DNA of 58,448 bases from JAYZBC01 sp036339375. GTDB lineage: Bacteria > Pseudomonadota > Alphaproteobacteria > MPNO01 > UBA2964. Where the stretch lies: assembly GCA_036339375.1 (NCBI GenBank), contig JAYZBC010000050.1:1-58448 (forward strand), read 5' to 3'. Each line of letters begins with the position of its first letter. The stretch's first letter is position 1. Shown here in pieces: positions 52,067-58,448 of this stretch. The position numbers were made by a program, and so were the translations under genes. The notes beneath the pieces are model-generated. The model saw only the letters and a program-made list of their open reading frames with translations, did no database searches and had not been told where the DNA came from.

Positions 52067-54049
52067 ATGAGCTTTATGAGGCAAAACGAAAAAGGCTCAA
52101 AGCCTCGATACGAATCTGAAAATTTTTTTTCAATAAACCTGCCAGATGGCAGGGTTTTAACGTTTGATGAGCCTGTTACTTGTGCACATTTGGCTGCAAA
52201 AATAGGCCCTGGCTTAGCAAAAGCGGCCATTGCTGCTGAAGTCAACGGTGTAATAACCGATATTTCGCATACAATCGAGCAAGATTCAAATGTTCGAATA
52301 ATTACTAGAAAAGATGAAGCAGCTTTAGATTTAATTCGTCATGATGCAGCTCATGTCATGGCCCAAGCTGTCCAAATTCTGTTTCCGGGGACACAAGTCA
52401 CGATTGGTCCTTCGATAGAGAAGGGGTTTTATTATGATTTTGCCCGTGAGGAACCATTTACCCCTGAAGACCTGGAAAAGATTGAAAACTGTATGGCAGA
52501 GATTGTTGAAGAAGATGCCCCCTTTGTTAGAGAGGTTTGGGATCGCGATGAAGCCATCGCAACATTTTCAGAAATGGGTGAAAAATACAAAGCAGAACTG
52601 ATAGAAAGGCTTCCTAAGGAAGAAGAAGTTTCAATTTATAAACAAGGAGGCTGGTTTGACTTATGTCGTGGCCCTCACCTGCCCTCAACCGGGCATGTAG
52701 GAAAGGGTTTTAAACTCCTCAAGCTGGCAGGTGCTTATTGGCGAGGAGATGCGAAAAATAAAATGCTGCAGCGCATCTATGGTACGGCTTGGCGCGATCC
52801 AAAAGAACTTCGTACTTATTTGCATCAATTAGAAGAAGCCGAAAAGCGGGACCATCGCCGTTTGGGAGTTGAGATGGACCTTTTCCATTTTCAGGAAGAA
52901 GCAATGGGTTCAGCCTTCTGGCATCCGAAAGGTTGGACAATTTACCGTTTAGTAGAGATTTATATGAGGCAAAGGCTCGAAAGAGCAGGATATAAGGAAG
53001 TAAATACACCTCTCCTTTATGATCGGAAGCTCTGGGAAGAATCTGGACATTGGGAAAAATTCCGGGAACATATGTTTACCGTTGACACACAGGACGAACG
53101 TACACTGGCAGTTAAGCCAATGAATTGTCCCGGGCACGTGCAACTTTTTCGTCAAGGGATTAAGAGTTACCGTGATCTGCCTCTCCGGATAGCAGAATTT
53201 GGTTCTTGTCACCGGTATGAACCCTCGGGAGCACTACACGGTTTGATGAGGGCGCGCGCCTTTACTCAAGATGATGCACATATTTTTTGCACCGAGGAAC
53301 AAATTACTTCTGAGACAGAAATTTTTTGTGATTTGCTGCAAGTCATTTATGCTGATTTTGGTTTTTCCGATGTCTCTGTAAAATTTTCTGATCGACCTAC
53401 AATTCGCGCCGGGGCGGATGATGTATGGGAAAAATCAGAGAGTGCTTTAATAAAAGCGGTTGAAGCCGTTGGTCTCAAATATTCACTCAATCCCGGAGAG
53501 GGTGCATTTTATGGTCCTAAATTAGAGTTTGTTTTACGGGATGCTATTGGACGTGACTGGCAGTGTGGTACATTGCAGGTGGATTTTGTTTTACCTGAGA
53601 GATTGGATGCTGAGTATGTTGGAGAAGGTGGTCAAAAACATCGGCCAGTTATGCTCCATCGGGCAATTCTTGGTTCTTTCGAACGATTTATAGGAATTCT
53701 TATAGAAAACTACGCGGGTAGAATGCCTTTATGGTTGGCCCCAATTCAGGTTGTTATCGCGACTATCACAGATGCTTCAAATGAGTATGCTAAGGAAGTA
53801 GCAAATGCGGTTTCAAAAGCGGGCATTCGTTTTGAACTTGATTTAAGGAATGAAAAAATAAATTACAAAATCAGGGAACATAGCTTTACTAAGGTTCCCG
53901 CAATTTTTGTGGTCGGAGCAAAGGAACAAGAAAACCAAAATGTGGCAATTCGCTGGCTTGGTGGAAAGGAACAAGAAATTCTTGCTTTGAATGAAGCGGT
54001 TGCAAAACTTGTTGAAGAATCACAGCATCCGGCAAGTAGTAATAATTAA
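52067..54049 (+). CDS. thrS: threonine--tRNA ligase
   Basis: Charges tRNA-Thr and edits mischarged Ser-tRNA. The 660 residues comprise a TGS domain (about 25-85, 'INLPDGRVLTFDEPVTCAHL'), the editing domain with 'HDAAHVMAQAV' and 'GGWFDLCRGPHLPSTG', the class II catalytic core with zinc ligand Cys in 'KPMNCPGHVQLF', motif 2 'FGSCHRYEPSGALHGLMRAR' and motif 3 'MLHRAILGSFERFIGIL', and the anticodon-binding domain. About 20 extra residues precede the TGS domain; a second ATG at 52076 is also possible and neither ribosome site is strong. It heads the thrS-infC-rpmI-rplT-pheS-pheT run. Confidence 0.97.
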   Translation: MSFMRQNEKGSKPRYESENFFSINLPDGRVLTFDEPVTCAHLAAKIGPGLAKAAIAAEVNGVITDISHTIEQDSNVRIITRKDEAALDLIRHDAAHVMAQAVQILFPGTQVTIGPSIEKGFYYDFAREEPFTPEDLEKIENCMAEIVEEDAPFVREVWDRDEAIATFSEMGEKYKAELIERLPKEEEVSIYKQGGWFDLCRGPHLPSTGHVGKGFKLLKLAGAYWRGDAKNKMLQRIYGTAWRDPKELRTYLHQLEEAEKRDHRRLGVEMDLFHFQEEAMGSAFWHPKGWTIYRLVEIYMRQRLERAGYKEVNTPLLYDRKLWEESGHWEKFREHMFTVDTQDERTLAVKPMNCPGHVQLFRQGIKSYRDLPLRIAEFGSCHRYEPSGALHGLMRARAFTQDDAHIFCTEEQITSETEIFCDLLQVIYADFGFSDVSVKFSDRPTIRAGADDVWEKSESALIKAVEAVGLKYSLNPGEGAFYGPKLEFVLRDAIGRDWQCGTLQVDFVLPERLDAEYVGEGGQKHRPVMLHRAILGSFERFIGILIENYAGRMPLWLAPIQVVIATITDASNEYAKEVANAVSKAGIRFELDLRNEKINYKIREHSFTKVPAIFVVGAKEQENQNVAIRWLGGKEQEILALNEAVAKLVEESQHPASSNN

Positions 54050-54073
54050 AATTTTTTGTTTAAATTAAAATTA

Positions 54074-54090
54074 AAGGAGAAAAACGCATC
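54074..54090 (+). promoter_or_regulatory. infC: Shine-Dalgarno and ATC start of infC
   Basis: AAAGGAGA (54073-54080) is followed at eight bases by ATC (54088-54090), in frame with IF3. A TAA at 54061-54063 closes the frame upstream and the first standard codon, TTG at 54103, is too far from the ribosome site. Rare AUU/AUC starts of infC are the basis of IF3 autoregulation in enteric bacteria; the same logic is inferred here. Confidence 0.85.
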
Positions 54091-54627
54091 GGAAAAAAAC
54101 CATTGATACAGCCGCAACCTCAAAAGGGTGGGCGTCGTATAAACGAAGAAATAGAAACGGCGGAAGTTCGCCTGGTAGATCCTAGCGGAGAAGTTTTAGG
54201 GGTAGTCCCAACGCAAGAAGCTTTGGCCAAAGCAGAGGAATTTGGTTTAGACCTTGTTGAAATGGCATCTAATGCAAGCCCGCCTGTCTGTAAAATTTTG
54301 GATTACGGCAAACTTAAATACGTAGATCAAAAACGGAAGGCTGAAGCTAGAAAGAAAACAAAAACATTTGACGTTAAAGAAATAAAAATGCGGCCCGGCA
54401 TCGAATTGCATGATTATGATGTTAAAATGAAGGCGATGCGCCGATTTCTTGATGAAGGTGATAAAGTAAAGGTTACTCTTAGGTTTCGCGGTCGAGAAAT
54501 GTCGCATCAAGAACTTGGGATGAAGATTTTAGATAGGGTAAGGGACGACTTAGAAAAATTTGCCAAAGTCGAACAATATCCTAAAATGGAAGGTCGCCAA
54601 ATGGTCATGGTAATTGTGCCTCGCTAA
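54088..54627 (+). CDS. infC: translation initiation factor IF-3, ATC start
   Basis: Binds the 30S subunit, prevents premature 50S joining and checks start-codon and initiator-tRNA pairing. From the ATC start the product has 179 residues: the N-terminal domain with 'GGRRINEEIETAEVRLVD' and 'MASNASPPVCKILDYGKLKY', a lysine-rich linker, and the C-terminal domain 'EIKMRPGIELHDYDVKMK' and 'VKVTLRFRGREMSHQELG'. The non-standard start is probably discriminated against by IF3 itself, giving negative feedback. The protein starts 38 bases after thrS and ends 205 bases before rpmI. Confidence 0.96.
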   Translation: MGKKPLIQPQPQKGGRRINEEIETAEVRLVDPSGEVLGVVPTQEALAKAEEFGLDLVEMASNASPPVCKILDYGKLKYVDQKRKAEARKKTKTFDVKEIKMRPGIELHDYDVKMKAMRRFLDEGDKVKVTLRFRGREMSHQELGMKILDRVRDDLEKFAKVEQYPKMEGRQMVMVIVPR

Positions 54628-54706
54628 CTGACTCCCTCCAAGACACAAAACTTTAGGGTTTATGACCATTCTAAGTCTTGAAATTTTCAAATTACCCGGT
54701 TATAAG

Positions 54707-54749
54707 TCGCCGCCTTGTTGTTATTTTGCAAGGTTTGGCTGTGCGGCGA
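54707..54749 (+). promoter_or_regulatory. possible structured leader upstream of rpmI-rplT
   Basis: In the 205-base gap between infC and rpmI, TCGCCGC (54707-54713) is exactly complementary to GCGGCGA (54743-54749), and inside it CTTG (54714-54717) can pair with CAAG (54729-54732). In several bacteria L20 represses rpmI-rplT by binding such a leader. No homology to a known leader is claimed; the stem is not followed by a U run, so a terminator is less likely. Confidence 0.35.
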
Positions 54750-54832
54750 GGTATCTGTATTAGTTTTGTTATGCAGAATATTGGGCATGCCGGAGTGGCC
54801 GTTAGATAACATTTAAAAAAAAGGAAATTGAA

Positions 54833-55030
54833 ATGCCCAAACTTAAAACAAAATCCAGCGCAAAAAAGCGTTTTTCCAAAACTGCTACGGGAAAAATAAA
54901 AAGAAGCTTTGCGTATAAGAGTCATTGCTTAGAAGAAAAACCCTATAAGATGCGACGCAAAGCCCGGGGAACCACTATAATGTCCCCGCAGGATGCAAAG
55001 CTTGTTCGTCAATATATGCCCTATCTTTAA
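54833..55030 (+). CDS. rpmI: 50S ribosomal protein L35
   Basis: Small basic large-subunit protein of 65 residues: 'PKLKTKSSAKKRFSKTATGK' at the start and 'KSHCLEEKPYKMRRKARGTT' in the middle, ending 'QYMPYL'. Length and lysine/arginine content are typical. AAGGAA lies about seven bases before the ATG. It is separated from infC by a leader-like gap and from rplT by 24 bases, in the universal infC-rpmI-rplT order. Confidence 0.97.
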   Translation: MPKLKTKSSAKKRFSKTATGKIKRSFAYKSHCLEEKPYKMRRKARGTTIMSPQDAKLVRQYMPYL

Positions 55031-55054
55031 AATGGTAACTCGCGGAGAAATGAC

Positions 55055-55414
55055 ATGTCACGTGTAAAGGGTGGAGTTCAGGCTCATGCTCGCCATAAAA
55101 AAACACTTGTTCGCGCTAAGGGATATCGAGGTAGAAATAGAACCGCATTCCGGATTGCCAAAGAAAAGGTAGAAAAGGGGCTTCAATACGCTTATAGGGA
55201 TCGGCGTAATCGTAAGCGCAGTTTTCGCGCACTTTGGATCCAAAGAATTAATGCTGGCGCCCGTTTGCACGGGTTAAATTATTCGCAATTTATGAATGGT
55301 GTAAAGCTCGCTGGCATAGAAATCGATCGAAAAATTCTGGCGGATCTTGCAGTTAAAGAGCCTTTGGCCTTTAAAACGATTTGTGAACAAGCACAAGCTG
55401 CGCTACCTGACTGA
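55055..55414 (+). CDS. rplT: 50S ribosomal protein L20
   Basis: Early-assembly 23S rRNA-binding protein, required for 50S formation and a translational repressor of its own operon in other bacteria. The 119 residues show 'SRVKGGVQAHARHKKTL', 'AKGYRGRNRTAFRIAKE', 'AYRDRRNRKRSFRALWIQRI' and 'LNYSQFMNGVKLAGIEIDRK'. GGAG is seven bases before the ATG. The next gene, pheS, begins after 113 bases. Confidence 0.97.
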   Translation: MSRVKGGVQAHARHKKTLVRAKGYRGRNRTAFRIAKEKVEKGLQYAYRDRRNRKRSFRALWIQRINAGARLHGLNYSQFMNGVKLAGIEIDRKILADLAVKEPLAFKTICEQAQAALPD

Positions 55415-55527
55415 TACAGGACCTTCAGAGTAAATTGTTTGGGCAAATTATGTGCAAACTAATTTTAACTCTTGTATGAAACTGTCTTTTCTAGTCAATT
55501 TGAGCGTGAGCCAATCTGGACCAGTGT

Positions 55528-56604
55528 ATGAGTACCGAAGACCTAAATAAAGTTAGCGACACATTGCTCGCAGAAATTGAAAATACTGGAGACTTGGCAA
55601 CTCTAGAGAGAATTCGTATTGCTACAATTGGTAAACAAGGCAGCATCACGGAACTATTTAAAACCATCAGTAAAGCGCCACCAGAAGAGCGAAAAGGGCT
55701 CGGGAAAAGGCTGAACCAAGTAAAAGAGCTGTGTGCAAAAGCTATCTTGGAACGTAAGCAGTGTTTAGAATTAGATGCACTCCAAAAGAAAATCGCTGAT
55801 GAAAAAATTGATATCACTTTACCAATCAGACCAGAGCCGATTGGAACGATTCATCCTATTAGTCAAGCAATTGATGAAATGTTGGCAATCTTTTGTGAAA
55901 TGGGGTTCAGAGTAGCTGAAGGTCCTGACATAGAAACGGACTTTAATAATTTTACTGCGCTCAATATTCCACCAGAGCATCCAGCGCGACAAGAACACGA
56001 CACCTTTTATTTGCCTCAAAAAGATGGAGGAACAAGGCTAGTATTGCGTACGCACACCTCGCCAGTTCAAATCCGGACGATGCTTTCGCAGAAACCACCC
56101 ATTCGAATTGTAGTTCCCGGCAGAACTTTTCGTGCTGATTATGATTCTACACATTCACCTATGTTTCACCAAATCGAGGGTTTGGTGATTGATAAAAAAA
56201 CCCACATGGGGCATCTCAAGGGATGTTTAATCGAATTTTGTCGCACCTTTTTTGGTGTTGATAATTTACCCGCACGTTTTCGTCCCTCTTATTTTCCCTT
56301 TACTGAACCCTCCGCCGAAATGGATATTGGGTGTTCGCGAGAAGGCGGTGGCCTGAAAATTGGGGCAGGAGCTGATTGGCTTGAAATTTTGGGATGCGGA
56401 ATGGTACACCCACAAGTGTTGGGGCATTGCGAAATAGATGCAAGCCGTTACCAGGGATTTGCCTTTGGCCTGGGGATAGAGCGTGCTGCGATGCTTAAAT
56501 ATGGTATTCCTGATCTTCGCACCTTTTTTGATTCCGATATTCGTTGGTTAAGGCATTACGGATTTTCCGCTTTGAATTTGCCCAACATTGCCGAAGGCGT
56601 CTAA
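55528..56604 (+). CDS. pheS: phenylalanine--tRNA ligase alpha subunit
   Basis: Catalytic subunit of the (alpha-beta)2 class II synthetase charging tRNA-Phe. The 358 residues have an N-terminal coiled coil for tRNA contact (about 1-90) and the catalytic domain: 'HPISQAIDEMLAIFCEMGF', motif 1/2 'RTHTSPVQIRTM' and 'VPGRTFRADYDSTHSPMFHQ', and motif 3 'GFAFGLGIERAAMLKYGIPD' in part. 'FRPSYFPFTEPSAEMDI' is also conserved. pheT starts three bases after its stop. Confidence 0.97.
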   Translation: MSTEDLNKVSDTLLAEIENTGDLATLERIRIATIGKQGSITELFKTISKAPPEERKGLGKRLNQVKELCAKAILERKQCLELDALQKKIADEKIDITLPIRPEPIGTIHPISQAIDEMLAIFCEMGFRVAEGPDIETDFNNFTALNIPPEHPARQEHDTFYLPQKDGGTRLVLRTHTSPVQIRTMLSQKPPIRIVVPGRTFRADYDSTHSPMFHQIEGLVIDKKTHMGHLKGCLIEFCRTFFGVDNLPARFRPSYFPFTEPSAEMDIGCSREGGGLKIGAGADWLEILGCGMVHPQVLGHCEIDASRYQGFAFGLGIERAAMLKYGIPDLRTFFDSDIRWLRHYGFSALNLPNIAEGV

Positions 56605-56607
56605 GAA

Positions 56608-58448
56608 ATGTTGTTTACTATTGATTGGCTCAAGGAGCATCTTGAAACCAACTGCCCGCCAAAAGAAATCATTGACCGCCTCTCCATGTTGGGCCTTGAA
56701 GTTGAAAAAGTTGAAAATAAGGCGGAGTTGTTGGAGCCTTTCCTCATTGGGCACGTTAAAAAAGTTCATCAACACCCCAATGCCGATCGACTTCGAATTT
56801 GTCTTGTCGATACAGGAACTACCGAGGTCCAAGTTGTATGTGGAGCGCCCAATGCAAGGGCTGGAATGAAGGGAGTGTTTGCAGCTTCTGGTGCTTATAT
56901 TCCTGGAACCGATACTGAACTCAAAAAAACTAAGATTCGGGGGGAAATCTCTGATGGTATGCTTTGTTCTGAGCGGGAAATGGGCCTTTCAGATGACCAT
57001 GTTGGAATAATTGAACTCTCTGAAGATGCTCCTGTCGGCGAAAGGTGGGCCACCTGGGCTGGTGTGGGTGAAGTTATTGTTGATATTGCTCTTACGCCTA
57101 ACCGAGGGGATTGCGCCAGTGTCCGTGGGATTGCTCGTGACCTTGCTGCAGCCGGCCTTGGCAATCTCAAACCGCTCAAAGCGAGTCCTGTCAAAGGGTC
57201 TTTCTCGAGCCCTACAAAGTGGAAAATAGATTTTCCAAAGAAGTTTGGCAGTGCCTGCCCCTTTGTTACCGGTCGCACGTTCCGAAATCTAAAAAACGGT
57301 GATAGTCCAAAGTGGCTTCAGGATAGGTTGACTGCTATTGGATTACGGCCAATTTCGGCTCTCGTTGATATTACTAATTGGGCCACCTTCGATTTAGGGA
57401 GGCCACTCCATGTTTTCGATGCAGATAAACTATCGGGTGACCTTTGTATGCGTCTCGCAAGAAAAGGTGAAACTATTTTAGCACTCGACGAAGTTAATTA
57501 TGAGCTCGAAGACGGTATGATAGTGATTGCGGATGATATGGGCCCCCAGGCTATTGGGGGAATCATTGGGGGTGACACAACAAAATGCAGTCACGCAACA
57601 AAAAATGTGTTTTTAGAAGTGGCTTTATTTGATCCAGTTTTCGTTGCACAAACGGGCCGCAAACTCGGCATTCTCTCGGACGCCCGTTATCGATTTGAAC
57701 GTGGTGTGGATCCCACCTCCACCGATTGGGGTACCGAGATTGTTAGCCGCATGATCCTTGATATTTGCGGTGGCGAAGCGTCTGAACTGACGAGTGCTGG
57801 GAAGTTGCCGAATTATGAATGTGGGGTGTCATTAAGAGAGGGCCGTGTTCAATCACTCGGGGGTGTTAAAATCAAAATTGAAGAACAAAAAGAAATTCTC
57901 AGTCGCCTCGGGTTTGCCCCAAAAATTAAAAACAAAAATATCCAATGTGAAATTCCACCCTGGCGCTCAGACGTTGAGGTAGAAGCTGATTTGGTGGAAG
58001 AGGTTGTCCGTATACACGGGTATGACAATATCAACCCGGTTCCAATGCCCAGGGATTTTGTCATTCCTAAACCCGTTCGCAATATGAGACAACATCGGAC
58101 AGAAAAAATTCGACGGATATTGGCAGCACGGGGAATGGTTGAAACCGTCACCTATTCATTTATGGACGGGGCAATAGCCGAGAACTTTGGAGAAATTTCT
58201 GATTCCTTGCGATTGGTTAATCCCATCAGCACTGATCTTAGTGTTATGCGCCCCTCTATTTTGCCCAATTTAATTTCAGCCATTGCAAAAAATCAGGCCC
58301 GAGGCATTAGAGACATGGCAATTTTTGAAATCGGGCCTCAATATGTTGACGATTCACCAAGCGGCCAGAAATTAGTTGCGGCGGGGGCACGAACAGGCTT
58401 ATCCCAACCCAGAACCTGGACAAATAAATCAGAACCCGTCGACATCTT
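56608..58448 (+). CDS. pheT: phenylalanine--tRNA ligase beta subunit (runs off the window end)
   Basis: Beta subunit, providing the editing site and tRNA contacts. The frame opens at ATG 56608 with 'MLFTIDWLKEHLETN' and stays open to the last base: 613 complete codons of roughly 800, so the C-terminal anticodon-binding domain is missing. Visible parts are the OB-fold tRNA-binding domain ('GHVKKVHQHPNADRLRICLV', 'VVCGAPNARAGMKG'), the B3/B4 editing region ('NRGDCASVRGIARDLAAAGL', 'DITNWATFDLGRPLHVFDAD') and the B5 and pseudo-catalytic start ('GRKLGILSDARYRFERGVDP', 'EEVVRIHGYDNI'). Only three bases separate it from pheS, so the subunits are made from one message. Confidence 0.97.
   Translation, partial: MLFTIDWLKEHLETNCPPKEIIDRLSMLGLEVEKVENKAELLEPFLIGHVKKVHQHPNADRLRICLVDTGTTEVQVVCGAPNARAGMKGVFAASGAYIPGTDTELKKTKIRGEISDGMLCSEREMGLSDDHVGIIELSEDAPVGERWATWAGVGEVIVDIALTPNRGDCASVRGIARDLAAAGLGNLKPLKASPVKGSFSSPTKWKIDFPKKFGSACPFVTGRTFRNLKNGDSPKWLQDRLTAIGLRPISALVDITNWATFDLGRPLHVFDADKLSGDLCMRLARKGETILALDEVNYELEDGMIVIADDMGPQAIGGIIGGDTTKCSHATKNVFLEVALFDPVFVAQTGRKLGILSDARYRFERGVDPTSTDWGTEIVSRMILDICGGEASELTSAGKLPNYECGVSLREGRVQSLGGVKIKIEEQKEILSRLGFAPKIKNKNIQCEIPPWRSDVEVEADLVEEVVRIHGYDNINPVPMPRDFVIPKPVRNMRQHRTEKIRRILAARGMVETVTYSFMDGAIAENFGEISDSLRLVNPISTDLSVMRPSILPNLISAIAKNQARGIRDMAIFEIGPQYVDDSPSGQKLVAAGARTGLSQPRTWTNKSEPVDI

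Overview
This is a chromosomal core-genome segment of an alphaproteobacterium with fairly low GC (roughly 40% by eye). The gene order carries the class signature: pckA divergent from chvI-chvG, followed by hprK-(rapZ)-manX-ptsH-ahcY-tsaE-amgK-murU-addB-addA-trxA; the opposing run aroA-cmk-rpsA-sppA-ihfB-lapA-pyrF-trpF-trpB-trpA-accD-folC; the kdsD-lptC-lptA-lptB envelope block; and thrS-infC-rpmI-rplT-pheS-pheT. An NDUFA9-like protein next to uppP and a TIGR02300 protein also fit Alphaproteobacteria. An uncultivated, possibly marine, Rhodospirillales-like lineage is a guess from gene order and base composition only.

Layout. 1-2972: iron-regulated ferric-iron ABC transporter genes (binding protein and permease, no ATPase here) behind Fur-like operators. 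3029-9437: PEP carboxykinase, the ChvG/ChvI two-component system and the regulatory phosphotransferase genes (HprK, EIIA-Man, HPr), with a decayed rapZ between hprK and manX. 9547-19727: S-adenosylhomocysteinase, TsaE, muropeptide-recycling AmgK/MurU and the AddAB recombination nuclease. 19807-31598: trxA, then a long minus-strand cluster for folate, fatty acid, tryptophan, pyrimidine, ribosomal and shikimate functions. 31788-39892: TIGR02300 protein, tRNA-Ala(GGC) with its terminator, a DegP-like protein without catalytic residues, LPS transport genes, an RNase D-like exonuclease, tRNA-Leu(CAG), an NDUFA9-like protein and uppP. 40220-46194: glutamate synthase. 46422-51992: a small accessory-like stretch (orphan periplasmic-binding-fold protein, glutathione transferase, epimerase-like protein, alpha/beta hydrolase, two glycosyltransferases). 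52067-58448: translation genes, with pheT running off the end.

No mobile element, CRISPR array, phage gene or clearly new multi-gene system is visible. The most notable observations are (i) rapZ reduced to an obvious pseudogene inside an otherwise intact HprK/PTS operon; (ii) folC, whose frame has no ATG/GTG/TTG available at the 5' end and most likely starts at CTG; (iii) infC starting at ATC behind a strong Shine-Dalgarno; (iv) an exact 26-bp tandem repeat with a Fur-like core ahead of the iron genes; and (v) a trypsin-fold protein with all three catalytic positions replaced.
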